This document shows, piece by piece, positions 6,752 to 15,911 of a stretch of 64,000 nt of DNA. The first letter of the stretch is position 1. Every line of letters begins with the position of its first letter. Source of the DNA: Terriglobia bacterium (GTDB taxonomy: Bacteria > Acidobacteriota > Terriglobia > Versatilivoradales > Versatilivoraceae); assembly GCA_951813285.1 (NCBI GenBank), contig OX638355.1, positions 2,046,653 through 2,110,652 of the forward strand. Reading direction: 5' to 3'. The notes beneath the pieces were generated by a model, which saw only the letters and a list, made by a program, of their open reading frames with translations, ran no database searches and was not told the origin of the DNA. A program made the translations under genes and the position numbers.

Positions 6752-9658
6752 TCAAAAGATGTCGAAGCGGTCCTGGGGGAAGAGGGGATCGCTCTTGATC
6801 ACCACGTCCTTCTTCAGGCTCGACTCCAGTTCGTCGACCACTGATGACTCTGTGGTCTTGAGGGCCTTGGCGACCACGGGGTGCACCCGGACCGTGATCT
6901 CCGGGTCTTCGATGGCGCCGGCCATTTTCTGCGCCTCCCCCTGAATCTCGTAACAGACGGTCTGGGGAGATTTCACCATTCCCGATCCGGAGCACTGGGA
7001 ACAGGGCTCGCACAACAATTTCAGCAGCGATTGCTTGACCCGCTTGCGGGTAATGGCCACCAAGCCGAAGTCGTTGAATTGAAGCACCTTGGATGGTGAT
7101 TTGTCGCGCTTCAAGGCGGCCTCCAGCGTCTGGGTCACCTTGAGCCGGTTCTTGCGGTCCTCCATGTCGATGAAGTCGCAGACGATAATGCCTCCCAGGT
7201 CGCGCAGCCGCAACTGCCGGGCGATCTCCTTGGCGGCCTCCATGTTGGTCTTGGCGATGGTGTCTTCCAGCTTGTTCGACTTGCCCACGTACTTGCCGGT
7301 GTTCACGTCGATGGCCACCAGGGCCTCGGCCTGATCGATGACGATATAGCCCCCCGATTTCAGCCAGACCTTGGAGCGCAGGGCCCTGTCCAGTTCCGAT
7401 TGGACCCCGAACTCTTCGAAAATGGGTGTATCTCGGGTGTAGAGCTTGACCCGTTTGACCAGGTTGGGTTGGAATCGATGGATCAACTCCACGATGGAGG
7501 CGTAGGCCAACTCGTTATCCACCCGGATCGCAGAAAAATCCCGGTTGAACTGGTCCCTGAGAATCCGTTGCACCAGGTTCAGTTCCCGATGGATGATGGC
7601 GGGAGCGGACTTTTTCTCGGACTGAGTCCTGACCTCTGTCCAGAGGGCGCGAAGAAACCCGATGTCCGCCTTGAATTCGTCTTCTCCCTTGTGCTCCCCG
7701 GCCGTGCGAACGATGAACCCGCCCGGCAGATCTCCCCGGTTGTCCAGGATGATTCTCCTGAGTCGCTGGCGCTCCTCGCTTGAGCTGATCTTGCGGGAGA
7801 CCCCGATGTGGTTGACCGTCGGCATGTAGACCAGGAAGCGTCCCGGAATAGCGATGTGGGAAGTGATTCGAGCTCCCTTGGTCCCCAGCGGCTCCTTGGC
7901 GATCTGGACCAGGATCTCCTGACCTTCCTTGAGCAGGTCGGCGATCATGGGCGGGGGGGAGGCTGCCTCCCGATTTTGGCGCTCCTCGCCGCGATAGTGG
8001 GAGCGCCGCCGGTCCGGTGACCGGCGAAAGAACCGGGGAGTGTTGGGACGGCTGCGATACTGGGCGTTGGAGGCCCGGGGCCTGGAGGTGGGAGCGGAGG
8101 GTGCTTGGGATGCCCCGACCGTTTCGAGTTCGGGTTCGGCGGCCGCTTGCCCGGTCGAGCCTGGATGTTCGGGCTGCGCCGGGTCGGATGTGTCTTCGCC
8201 GGTGCCTGCAGCCGGCTCGGCGGCTTGCGGGGAGGGAGTTTCGGCGCCCTCGACGGCGGCCGGCTCCGAAGTCTCGTCCGTGGCGGTCGACGCGGCGGCC
8301 GGCTCCTGAGGCTGGTCCGTCTCGGTCGAGGCGGCGGCTGCCTCCGCCTGGTCTCCATCGTCGGCTGCGGTGGGAGAGGCGCCGGATTCATCGGCCGCTG
8401 CCTCTGCGACCGGCTCGGCGACTTCGGAAGCCGGATCTGTGACGGCTCCGGCATCCTCGGCGGCATTCCCTTCGGGCGACGTCTCCCCGTCAGAAACCGG
8501 GGAGGCTTCCACTTGCTCGCTTACCTCCTCGGCCGCCGACTCTGCCTGCGGCGAACTGGGAGGGTTCTCCTCCGCGGCTGCCTCGGGCTCTGCCGAAGCC
8601 GTGACTGATTCCGCGGGTTCCCGGGAGGAAGCTTCGGGGGCCGGTTCGGAGTCGCTGCCGGATGGGGCTGCTTCGGCTGTTGCCTCCGCCGCTTCCGCGG
8701 TTACGGCCTCGCCGTCGACTTGAACTTCCGCTTCCGTGTCCGCGGTCTGAGCTTCTGCAGGGGCTGCCGCGGAGGAGTCCGCCTCAGCGCTTTCGGCAGC
8801 AGTTCGCCTGGAGCGCCTTCGGCCTCTTCTACCCTTCAGGGGCGGGGGCTCCGGCTCGGCTGCTTCGGTGACCTCGGCCGCCGCGGTAGGCTCGCCGGTA
8901 GCGGGTGCCTCGGTCGCAACGGTAGGGTCGGCCACAGCGGCAGGCTCGACTGGTTCGGATGGCTCGGTTGCAGCGGGTAGCTCGAGAGCAGCGGCTGGCT
9001 CGGTTGCTGTGCCCGGTTCGGTCTGAACCGCGGGCGTTTCGGCGCTTTCAGTTTCCTCTGTCGGGAGAGATTTGGAAACCGCCGCGTACTTGGCCAGCGA
9101 TTCCCCGGGAAGCACGGAAAGAGCCTGGGTTTCGGCGGAAACCGGAGCCGGCGGAGGGCTGGTTGGTGGAGGGCTGGCTGGCGGCGCGGCGGGCGATGCC
9201 ACGGCGGGCGATGGCGCGGCGGGCGATTCGGAAGGAGCAGCTTCCTGGCGTTTTCCTCGCAATCGGCCCCGCCTGGCACGGCGGGAACGCAGTCGGCGGT
9301 CCGGGTTGCGGGAGCCGGCGAAATCCTCTCCGCCGGTGGTGGATTCCTTGGCGGTTTCGGTACGGGGGGCCTTGTCCAGCTTGGCGACTTGGTCTTCGGC
9401 GGTGCTTACGATCCGGTCATATTCGTCCGTGTCTTCGAAAAAGTCGGAGACATAGAGGAAGGCATCCCTTTCCAGACCGACATTGACAAAAGCCGACTGC
9501 ATTCCCGGAAGCACCTTGGTCACTCGACCCTTGCAGATGCTTCCTACGATTCCCTGGTCCCCTTCACGCTCGATGTGGATTTCAACGACTTCGCCGCCCT
9601 CCAGGATGGCGGCCTTGGTTTCTTGTGACGACGAGGAAACAATAAGCTCCTTCGACAT
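6752..9658 (-). CDS. rng: Ribonuclease E/G family protein with giant insert in the S1 domain
   Basis: 968 residues. The N-terminus (SICKGRVTKVLPGMQSAFV) is the first half of an S1 domain. From about residue 78 to 570 there is a low-complexity Ala/Pro/Glu stretch ending in an Arg-rich patch (RFFRRSPDRRRSHYRG). The S1 domain then resumes (EGQEILVQIAKEPLGTKGAR, from about residue 571). The RNase H-like core holds AIDVNTGK (catalytic Asp784) and CDFIDMEDRKNR, followed by the zinc-link cysteines CEPCSQC. Predicted to be the main 5'-end-sensing endoribonuclease for mRNA decay and rRNA processing. AAGGAGGAGTACCTC precedes ATG 9658. It lies downstream of rodA with a 365-nt gap, so it may have its own promoter. 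Confidence 0.93.
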   Translation of the reverse strand: MSKELIVSSSSQETKAAILEGGEVVEIHIEREGDQGIVGSICKGRVTKVLPGMQSAFVNVGLERDAFLYVSDFFEDTDEYDRIVSTAEDQVAKLDKAPRTETAKESTTGGEDFAGSRNPDRRLRSRRARRGRLRGKRQEAAPSESPAAPSPAVASPAAPPASPPPTSPPPAPVSAETQALSVLPGESLAKYAAVSKSLPTEETESAETPAVQTEPGTATEPAAALELPAATEPSEPVEPAAVADPTVATEAPATGEPTAAAEVTEAAEPEPPPLKGRRGRRRSRRTAAESAEADSSAAAPAEAQTADTEAEVQVDGEAVTAEAAEATAEAAPSGSDSEPAPEASSREPAESVTASAEPEAAAEENPPSSPQAESAAEEVSEQVEASPVSDGETSPEGNAAEDAGAVTDPASEVAEPVAEAAADESGASPTAADDGDQAEAAAASTETDQPQEPAAASTATDETSEPAAVEGAETPSPQAAEPAAGTGEDTSDPAQPEHPGSTGQAAAEPELETVGASQAPSAPTSRPRASNAQYRSRPNTPRFFRRSPDRRRSHYRGEERQNREAASPPPMIADLLKEGQEILVQIAKEPLGTKGARITSHIAIPGRFLVYMPTVNHIGVSRKISSSEERQRLRRIILDNRGDLPGGFIVRTAGEHKGEDEFKADIGFLRALWTEVRTQSEKKSAPAIIHRELNLVQRILRDQFNRDFSAIRVDNELAYASIVELIHRFQPNLVKRVKLYTRDTPIFEEFGVQSELDRALRSKVWLKSGGYIVIDQAEALVAIDVNTGKYVGKSNKLEDTIAKTNMEAAKEIARQLRLRDLGGIIVCDFIDMEDRKNRLKVTQTLEAALKRDKSPSKVLQFNDFGLVAITRKRVKQSLLKLLCEPCSQCSGSGMVKSPQTVCYEIQGEAQKMAGAIEDPEITVRVHPVVAKALKTTESSVVDELESSLKKDVVIKSDPLFPQDRFDIF

Positions 9659-10023
9659 GAGGTACTCCTCCTTGGTGAAACACCGAGGAGCTGTGCGGCG
9701 GGGCAGAGGGTGGGTTTGAGCGGGTCGAATGCCCGGGTTGGTAGGGCGGACTCAACCCTAGATCGAGCGAGTATCCTGTCGATCCCATCACGGATCTACT
9801 CCTGTGGCCATGCCAATGCCTGGCTTCCGCGGACGAGCAAGTCGGGCTCGCCGGGAACGCTACCGTTCAAGCTCTTTGGTGTTTCTCGATGATCCCGATC
9901 CGTTCGACCATTCCTGTCGAAGCGGGACCGGGTTGCAATTTTCAGAAAAAACGTTGGTAAACCTCGGGACTGGCGAGGAGCTTCAACTCCGGCCGCCCCG
10001 ACCGGCGTCATTAGACCGTCCGG
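9659..10023. other. Intergenic region between rodA and rng
   Basis: 365 nt holding the rng ribosome-binding site at its low-coordinate end. No repeat of the families seen elsewhere, no RNA gene and no convincing promoter hexamer pair was recognised. The length suggests that rng may be separately transcribed. Confidence 0.4.
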
Positions 10024-11118
10024 CTAATAAATGTACCGTCTCATTCCGACGTTCATGATCAATCCCAGCAATATGAAGGTGCTGAGCATCGAAGACCCTC
10101 CATAGCTCAACAGGGGGAGGGGAATGCCCGTGATGGGCGCCAGGCCCACCACCATTCCGACGTTCACCAGGATATGGAAAAAGAGCACGCTCACCGCTCC
10201 CAGGGCGAGAAAAACTCCGAGCTTGTCGCGCGCGGTCTGTGCGATCCGAATCGAACGCATGATGATCACAAAGTAGAATGCCAGGATGGTGAACGATCCG
10301 AAGAAGCCAAGCTCTTCTCCCACCACCGAAAATATGAAGTCGGTATGGCGTTCGGGAAGGAAGCCCAGCGCCGTCTGGCTTCCCTGGGTGACTCCCTTTC
10401 CCAGCAGACCGCCGGAACCCATGGCAATGCGGGACTGCATCGCCTGGTAACCCTGGCCGCGAGGGTCTCTTTCCGGCTCCAGGAACGTGTAGACCCGTTC
10501 CTTTTGATACGGCTTGAGACTATACCATCCGGCAGCAGTAATCAAGGTCGCCACGAGAGCGCCGGCGAGGATCCAGTTCCGGCGGAGTCCTCCAAGAACG
10601 AGACCGAGGGCGAGCGGTGGAACCATGGTGATGGCCGAACCCAGGTCGGGTTGCAGCAAAATCAGTCCCAGGGGCAAGCCCACCAGAAGACAGGCCTTGA
10701 GGATTTGAGCGGAGGTCAGAAAGTGGGTGCGGTTCTCGCTGAGGAAGCGGGCAATCGTCAGAACGATTGCCACCTTGGCGAACTCCGCGGGCTGGATCTT
10801 GAAGGCGCCCAGTGGAATCCAGCCACGGGTGCCGTGGATGGCCGGGGCAACGAACAGGACCAGGAGCAGCGACAGAATTGCAAACAGGTAGATATAGGGC
10901 ACCTGCTGGGACAGGAGTCGATAGTCCAGACTGACGACCAGGGCCAGCACCACCAGTCCCAGGATAATGAAGTAGATCTGTTTGACGTAAAAGGATTCCG
11001 ACAGTTCGTATTGGGTGGCGCTGTAGATCTCGGCCACGCCCAGGGCGGCGACGGCCAGGGCCAGGGAGAGGATCACCCAGTCACACTGCTTGAGATAGGG
11101 CAGGATTTGTTTTGCCAC
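10024..11118 (-). CDS. rodA: Rod-shape SEDS peptidoglycan polymerase RodA
   Basis: 364 residues of polytopic membrane protein from the FtsW/RodA/SpoVE family. Typical segments include GTRGWIPLGAFKIQPAEFAK (near residue 100), FLPERHTDFIFSVVGEELGF and ITGIPLPLLSYGGSSML near the C-terminus. RodA polymerises glycan strands from lipid II and works with the class B PBP encoded by mrdA, 6 nt upstream. The gene is last of the five-gene mre run. Length is normal for RodA. Confidence 0.96.
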   Translation of the reverse strand: MAKQILPYLKQCDWVILSLALAVAALGVAEIYSATQYELSESFYVKQIYFIILGLVVLALVVSLDYRLLSQQVPYIYLFAILSLLLVLFVAPAIHGTRGWIPLGAFKIQPAEFAKVAIVLTIARFLSENRTHFLTSAQILKACLLVGLPLGLILLQPDLGSAITMVPPLALGLVLGGLRRNWILAGALVATLITAAGWYSLKPYQKERVYTFLEPERDPRGQGYQAMQSRIAMGSGGLLGKGVTQGSQTALGFLPERHTDFIFSVVGEELGFFGSFTILAFYFVIIMRSIRIAQTARDKLGVFLALGAVSVLFFHILVNVGMVVGLAPITGIPLPLLSYGGSSMLSTFILLGLIMNVGMRRYIY

Positions 11119-11124
11119 GCTGGA

Positions 11125-13005
11125 TCAGTTCGCCCTCTCGGATGGCAGGGAAAAAGTGATCTGCTCCGAGCGGCGCCCGTCTTGGGGCTGCTTTTTCTTG
11201 TGCTTGTCGAAGTAGACCTGGAACATGGCCTGAAGGACGGGCGCCGCGCTGGCGCCGCCGCTTCCACCCTCTTCCACGAATACGGCGGCCGCAATTTCAG
11301 GAAGGTCCCTGGGGGCGAAGCCCACGAACCAGGCGTTGTCCTGGAATGGCTCGCCGTCGGATTTCAAGCGCTCCCGTGATTCCCGACCGATGACCTGGGC
11401 CGTCCCTGTCTTGCCGCAGACGTCGAATCCTTGCACGGCAGCCCGCCTGCCGGTGCCGTACTGGTTGACGACACCCCACAGACCCTGGCTGACGAGGCGC
11501 ACGGTCCGGGGCTCGAGAGGAGGATCCGGCTTGAATGCGGCAGGTAGTTGCTTGCCCGCGCGATGCCGCTCCGCGGCCGGTACCACGTGGGGAACGTTGT
11601 AGACGCCTCCCAGGCCCAGCCCTCCCAGGGCCCGGGCGAGTTGAATGGGTGTCAGTGAAACCGCCCCCTGACCGATGGCCACCGATATGGTCTCTCCGGG
11701 ATACCAGTTGGCGTTGTAGATCCGCCGCTTCCACTCGGGGGAGGGAATGATTCCCGGATTTTCGCCAAGCAGGTCGATTCCGGTCTTGTATCCCAATCCC
11801 ATGGCTTTGGCGTGGACGGCGATCTTTTCGATCCCCAGCTTTCGACCCAGGCGATAGAAAAAGACGTTGCAGGAAGACACGATGGCGCGGTGGAGATTGA
11901 CCCTTCCGTGCCCCCCCTTCTTCCAGCAGGCGAAGCGGCGGCCGTAGATCCGCGTGCCTCCCGTACAGTACTCCGTGTGGGTCGGGGTCAGTATCCCTTC
12001 CTGCAGGCCGGCGACGGCCAGGAATATCTTGAACACCGAACCCGGGGGGAAGCGGCTCTGAATGGCGCGGTTCTGCATGGGTTTTCGGGGATCCAGCAGC
12101 AGTTGGTCCCACTTTTGCCGGCTGATTCGGGTGGCGAAGCTGTTGGGATCGAAAGCGGGGCGGCTCAGCAGGCAGAGCACCTCCCCGGTGCGGGGATCGA
12201 CGGCGACGGCTGCTCCCGCCTTGTCGCCGAAGGCTTTCTCGGCGGCTCGCTGAATATCGATATCGATGGTCAAACGCAGGTTGTTTCCGGCCTGGGGAGG
12301 GACCATCTCGATGGTTTCGATCTCGCGGCCGCGACTGTCGACCCGCACCGTCTTTTCCCCGTCCACGCCCCTGAGGATGTGGTCATAGACCCGTTCCACC
12401 CCTTTTTGGCCAACGATGTCGCCGGGTTTGGCTATATCCCCGAATATCCCTGATTCCAGTTGAAACTCCGATATTTCGGTCACGTAACCCAGCAGGTGAG
12501 CCGCCACCTCGGTTTCGGGATAGTTTCTGATGGGATGGGGAACCACCTGTATGGCCGGAAGCTCCTGGCGGTGGGCCTCGATGAAGGAAATATCGTCGAT
12601 TCCCGCATCCTCCTTGAGAACCAGGGGTAGAAACCTGGGGCGTCTTCGCTGCTTTTCGATCTGGGTCCGCAGGAAGTCGGGCTCGAACTGGAGGCCCTGG
12701 GTCAGGAGGTCCAGGGAGGACTCGAGCTCCGGAAGATCCTTCCGCGTCACGCTGAGTGTGTAGGAACGCCGGTTGTTGGCCAGCGGCCGTCCATAGCGGT
12801 CCAGAATCTTGCCGCGAGGCGCCACCCAGCGGATGGATCGGATCTGATTCTGCTGGGCCAGGGCGGCATAATGGCTGTGCCGCAGGATCTGCACCTTCCA
12901 CAGCCCGCCCAGCAGCAACAGGAACCCCAGGATCACCGACACCTGAAGAATCGGGATTCGAGCTTGAACCGTCTCTTTGTCCTTGTAAAAGTCCCGGAGT
13001 TGCAT
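11125..13005 (-). CDS. mrdA: Penicillin-binding protein 2 (elongasome transpeptidase)
   Basis: 626 residues. One N-terminal membrane anchor (VSVILGFLLLLGGLWKVQIL) is followed by the PBP dimerisation domain and the transpeptidase domain. Active-site motifs are SVFK (Ser323), SCN (Ser378) and KTGTAQ (Lys532). It crosslinks peptidoglycan during sidewall growth and pairs with RodA. The gene starts 3 nt after mreD ends and stops 6 nt before rodA. The C-terminal tail ending in SERAN is short, without the long extensions seen in some PBPs. Confidence 0.96.
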   Translation of the reverse strand: MQLRDFYKDKETVQARIPILQVSVILGFLLLLGGLWKVQILRHSHYAALAQQNQIRSIRWVAPRGKILDRYGRPLANNRRSYTLSVTRKDLPELESSLDLLTQGLQFEPDFLRTQIEKQRRRPRFLPLVLKEDAGIDDISFIEAHRQELPAIQVVPHPIRNYPETEVAAHLLGYVTEISEFQLESGIFGDIAKPGDIVGQKGVERVYDHILRGVDGEKTVRVDSRGREIETIEMVPPQAGNNLRLTIDIDIQRAAEKAFGDKAGAAVAVDPRTGEVLCLLSRPAFDPNSFATRISRQKWDQLLLDPRKPMQNRAIQSRFPPGSVFKIFLAVAGLQEGILTPTHTEYCTGGTRIYGRRFACWKKGGHGRVNLHRAIVSSCNVFFYRLGRKLGIEKIAVHAKAMGLGYKTGIDLLGENPGIIPSPEWKRRIYNANWYPGETISVAIGQGAVSLTPIQLARALGGLGLGGVYNVPHVVPAAERHRAGKQLPAAFKPDPPLEPRTVRLVSQGLWGVVNQYGTGRRAAVQGFDVCGKTGTAQVIGRESRERLKSDGEPFQDNAWFVGFAPRDLPEIAAAVFVEEGGSGGASAAPVLQAMFQVYFDKHKKKQPQDGRRSEQITFSLPSERAN

Positions 13006-13008
13006 CGG

Positions 13009-13503
13009 TCAGCCCGCCCGTTCTTTCAGGAATCGATCAAAGAGGGTAAAGATCGGCAGCCCGAGCCCGGCGCAAACCAGGCCGCCCATCAGCAACTGGT
13101 CGAAAGGGAGGCTCTCGAACCGGTCCAGGAAAGCCACCCGCAGGACCCAGGAGATGAAGCCGGAGGCGACAAACGATAGCCCAAGAATGGCGGTGCGCAT
13201 GATCCAACCGTCCATTGCAATCATGGTGCCGCCCATGTAGACCAGAACGCATACCGACAGGTTGCAGAATCCGCTGAGTCCCAGAAGATGGACACCCTGA
13301 CTGTCCTGCAGCAGGCCGACCAGGGTTCCCAGGAAAAGGATCCACAGCAGGTCGGCTTGGGTCAGTGTCATGTAGAGCAGCACAATCAACGGCAGATTCA
13401 GCAGGGAAGCGGCGTTTGGGAAGAAGTGGGCGGACACGCCCTGGATGACCACCATCCCCGTCAGCAGCAGCACGTCCACAAGGGACTGGATGAGGGATTG
13501 CAT
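13009..13503 (-). CDS. mreD: Rod-shape-determining protein MreD
   Basis: 164 residues, almost entirely hydrophobic, with about five membrane segments as expected for MreD. The conserved-type phrase LLNLPLIVLLYMTL lies near residue 35. It bridges MreC to the RodA/PBP2 complex in the inner membrane. Its ATG overlaps the mreC TGA as ATGA (13501-13505), indicating translational coupling, and mrdA follows after 3 nt. Identity rests on hydropathy and position, because MreD sequences are poorly conserved. Confidence 0.9.
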   Translation of the reverse strand: MQSLIQSLVDVLLLTGMVVIQGVSAHFFPNAASLLNLPLIVLLYMTLTQADLLWILFLGTLVGLLQDSQGVHLLGLSGFCNLSVCVLVYMGGTMIAMDGWIMRTAILGLSFVASGFISWVLRVAFLDRFESLPFDQLLMGGLVCAGLGLPIFTLFDRFLKERAG

Positions 13504-14324
13504 CAGCCTGTCGACTCTTTTTTGAGGATCAGGACCTCTTCAAGCTTTTTCATCCGGGCGGCGATGGCAACCGTGAGCTGTTGCGAGCCGGTCCGGCCTG
13601 AGGTTGCCGACAGCACGTTCCCAACCAACAGCCCCTTGGGGTAAATCTGGTCCAGTCCCGAGGTGATCACCCGCTCTCCGGGTGAAGCCTTTTCGGTGAG
13701 GGGGACATAGTGAATAGTGGCCGTCTGTTGGCCGGAGCCCCTCAATACGCCGGTAGCGCGGCTGGTTTCCAGCAGGATGCCGACGCCGCTGTCCATATCC
13801 GAGATCAGCTGGACCACCGCGCTGTTGCTGGAAACGTGCACCACCCGGCCGACCACGCCTTCGGCGTTGATCACCGGGGAATCCCGACTGATTCCCGAGT
13901 TGGATCCCTTGTCCACGACTCTGGAGCTATACCCCATGCGACCGTCTCCGCCAATCACGTTGGCCGCCACGCTGGGTCGGTTCAGAGCGACCTTGACCAG
14001 ATCCAGAACCTCCAGCCGTTTGAGCCTGCGGACCTCTTCTTCGTAGACGAGGATAGTTTGCCTGTAATCCTGAACCTGGCTCTTGAGGCGCTCATGTTCC
14101 TCCTTGTCGACCCTCAAGCGGACGTAGTCCTCCCAGAGCCCGGTCATGCTGCTGACGCTGCCGACAGCGCCCCTCAAAAACGGCAGGACGAACTCCATGG
14201 CCCAGTTGCGCAACAGAGGAGTGGAACTGACCTTCGGGATCTGGGTGGAGAGCAGCGCCAGGTGAGCCGCCAGGGCTACAACGACGATCACCGCTTCTTT
14301 TCGCGATTTGAATAGCGTCTTCAT
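13503..14324 (-). CDS. mreC: Rod-shape-determining protein MreC
   Basis: 273 residues from ATG 14324 (MKTLFKSRKEAVIVVV). An upstream in-frame start at 14510 would overlap the end of mreB and is less likely. One N-terminal TM is followed by a coiled coil (about residues 75-115, DKEEHERLKSQVQDYRQTI). The periplasmic beta-domain has VVDKGSNSGISRDSPV, GVVGRV and GERVITSGLDQIYPKG. MreC organises the elongasome in the periplasm. The gene lies 56 nt after mreB and overlaps mreD by 1 nt. Confidence 0.94.
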   Translation of the reverse strand: MKTLFKSRKEAVIVVVALAAHLALLSTQIPKVSSTPLLRNWAMEFVLPFLRGAVGSVSSMTGLWEDYVRLRVDKEEHERLKSQVQDYRQTILVYEEEVRRLKRLEVLDLVKVALNRPSVAANVIGGDGRMGYSSRVVDKGSNSGISRDSPVINAEGVVGRVVHVSSNSAVVQLISDMDSGVGILLETSRATGVLRGSGQQTATIHYVPLTEKASPGERVITSGLDQIYPKGLLVGNVLSATSGRTGSQQLTVAIAARMKKLEEVLILKKESTG

Positions 14325-14380
14325 GGATGTCACGCCTATGGAGGGGGCCGAGCCCGGTTTCTGGTCCGGTCGTGACGTCG

Positions 14381-15412
14381 TCAGAAGGAATCGACAGAGA
14401 TTTTCTTGAGGAGATTGAAATCTCCCAACATTTGTCCAGTCCCCCGCACCACGCAGGAAAGGGGATCTTCCGCCACGGTGACCGGCAATCCGGTTTCCTC
14501 CCGGATACACTTGTCCAGGTTCCGAAGCAAGGCGCCTCCTCCCGTCAGGATGAGGCCTTTGTCTACGATGTCGGCCGAGAGTTCGGGCGGCGTTCTTTCC
14601 AGCACCGCCCGGATGGCATTGACGATGGCCCCCACGCCCTCCGCCAGCGCTTCGCGGATTTCACCGTCGGTAATGACCACGGTTTTCGGAATTCCCTCGA
14701 CCAGGTTGCGCCCCTTGATCTCCATGGTCACCGGTTCGTCCAGGGGGTAGGCTGAACCGACTTCGATCTTAATCTGTTCCGCGGTGCGCTCACCGATCAA
14801 CAGGTTGTGCTTGGCTCGAATGTATCGAATGATGGAGTCGTCCAGCTCGTGGCCGGCCAGCCTGACGGAGCGGCCGTAGACAATCCCCGACAGGGAGATG
14901 ACGGCGATGTCGGTGGTGCCGCCTCCGATGTCCACCACCAGATTCCCCGAGGGTTCGGAGACCGGCAGTCCCGCTCCCACGGCCGCTACCATGGCCTGCT
15001 CCACCAGGTAGACCTCGCTGGCCTTGGATCTGTAGGCCGAGTCGATGACGGCCCGCTTCTCGACCTGGGTGATTTCCGAGGGGACTCCGATGACAATCCT
15101 GGGGTGAACCAGCAACTTGCGGCCATGGGCCTTGCGGATGAAGTAGGTCAGCATCCTTTCGGTGATCTTGAAGTCGGCGATGACGCCGTCCTTCAGTGGC
15201 CGGATGGCGACGATGTTGGCTGGGGTGCGTCCCAGCATGTACTTGGCCTCGCGGCCCACGGCTTCCACTTCGCCCGTGGATTCGTTGACGGCCACGATGG
15301 ACGGTTCATCGACCACAATTCCCTTCCCCTTGGCAAAGACCAGGGAGTTGGCCGTGCCCAGATCTATGGCAAGGTCGCTGGAAAAGAGGTGGAAGGCAGT
15401 TCGCAAACTCAT
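14381..15412 (-). CDS. mreB: Actin-like cell-shape protein MreB
   Basis: 343 residues, the normal MreB length. The phosphate-1 loop is IDLGTANSLVFAKGKGIVV, followed by phosphate-2 VDIGGGTTDIAVISLSGIVY and the adenosine motif ILTGGGALLRNLD. An amphipathic membrane-binding N-terminus is suggested by LRTAFHLFSSDLAI. It polymerises under the inner membrane and directs sidewall synthesis by the downstream mreC, mreD, mrdA and rodA products. GAGGAG lies about 11 nt before ATG 15412. It is the first gene of the cluster, divergent from the PpiD-like gene. Confidence 0.97.
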   Translation of the reverse strand: MSLRTAFHLFSSDLAIDLGTANSLVFAKGKGIVVDEPSIVAVNESTGEVEAVGREAKYMLGRTPANIVAIRPLKDGVIADFKITERMLTYFIRKAHGRKLLVHPRIVIGVPSEITQVEKRAVIDSAYRSKASEVYLVEQAMVAAVGAGLPVSEPSGNLVVDIGGGTTDIAVISLSGIVYGRSVRLAGHELDDSIIRYIRAKHNLLIGERTAEQIKIEVGSAYPLDEPVTMEIKGRNLVEGIPKTVVITDGEIREALAEGVGAIVNAIRAVLERTPPELSADIVDKGLILTGGGALLRNLDKCIREETGLPVTVAEDPLSCVVRGTGQMLGDFNLLKKISVDSF

Positions 15413-15911
15413 TCAGTGGCTAGCTCCTCGACCGGAATCGTTCCAGCACCAGGAACGGATCCAGCGTGCGCTCGCAGTCGACACGAGTTACCGATGATCA
15501 ACCTCGAACCTGCGCCCGGCACCAATGCAGTCGGATTGAAACCCGTTTCCAAACGGAATTCTTCAACTCTGGTGGGTTGCGGTGGTCCAATGCTCAAGAA
15601 GGTCTTCCGATTCTCCAGTCGGGAATTAGAGGCTGCCGTTGCCTGATTGGCCCTCCGGAGGGTCCGTCTCGGTTCGAACGGATTCAGGTTGCGCTGGGAA
15701 ACGTCGTGCCCGGACCCCTGTCAAAGCGGGCGGCATCTGTGTTTCGGTTCGTTCTAGAGTAGCAAATTTGCCCTTGATTTACCAACACTTACCCCGCATT
15801 TTCTTGGGGGTGGAACGCCCTCTCGAGGTACATGTTTTGAGACGATTCCGGCTCTGCTATAATGGCTGTTTCAGAGTTGACGGTTGTTCGAACGGGAGAG
15901 CGTGAAGACCA
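15413..15911. other. Divergent intergenic region, mreB / ppiD-like
   Basis: 499 nt between the divergent mreB and PPIase genes. A good sigma-70-type promoter for the plus-strand gene is listed at 15835-15863. On the minus strand a weaker TTGGTA-18-TACTCT pair near 15750-15785 could serve mreB. No repeat element or RNA gene was recognised. Confidence 0.5.
15835..15863 (+). promoter_or_regulatory. Sigma-70-type promoter of the PpiD-like gene
   Basis: TTTTGA (15835-15840), a 17-nt spacer, then a perfect TATAAT (15858-15863). The predicted start site near 15870 gives a leader of about 42 nt before ATG 15912. Confidence 0.65.

Noticed and set aside
14325-14510. N-terminal extension of MreC by 62 residues
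   Set aside because: The extension overlaps the 3' end of mreB and is Arg/Gly-rich; ATG 14324 gives a normal MreC N-terminus with its TM.
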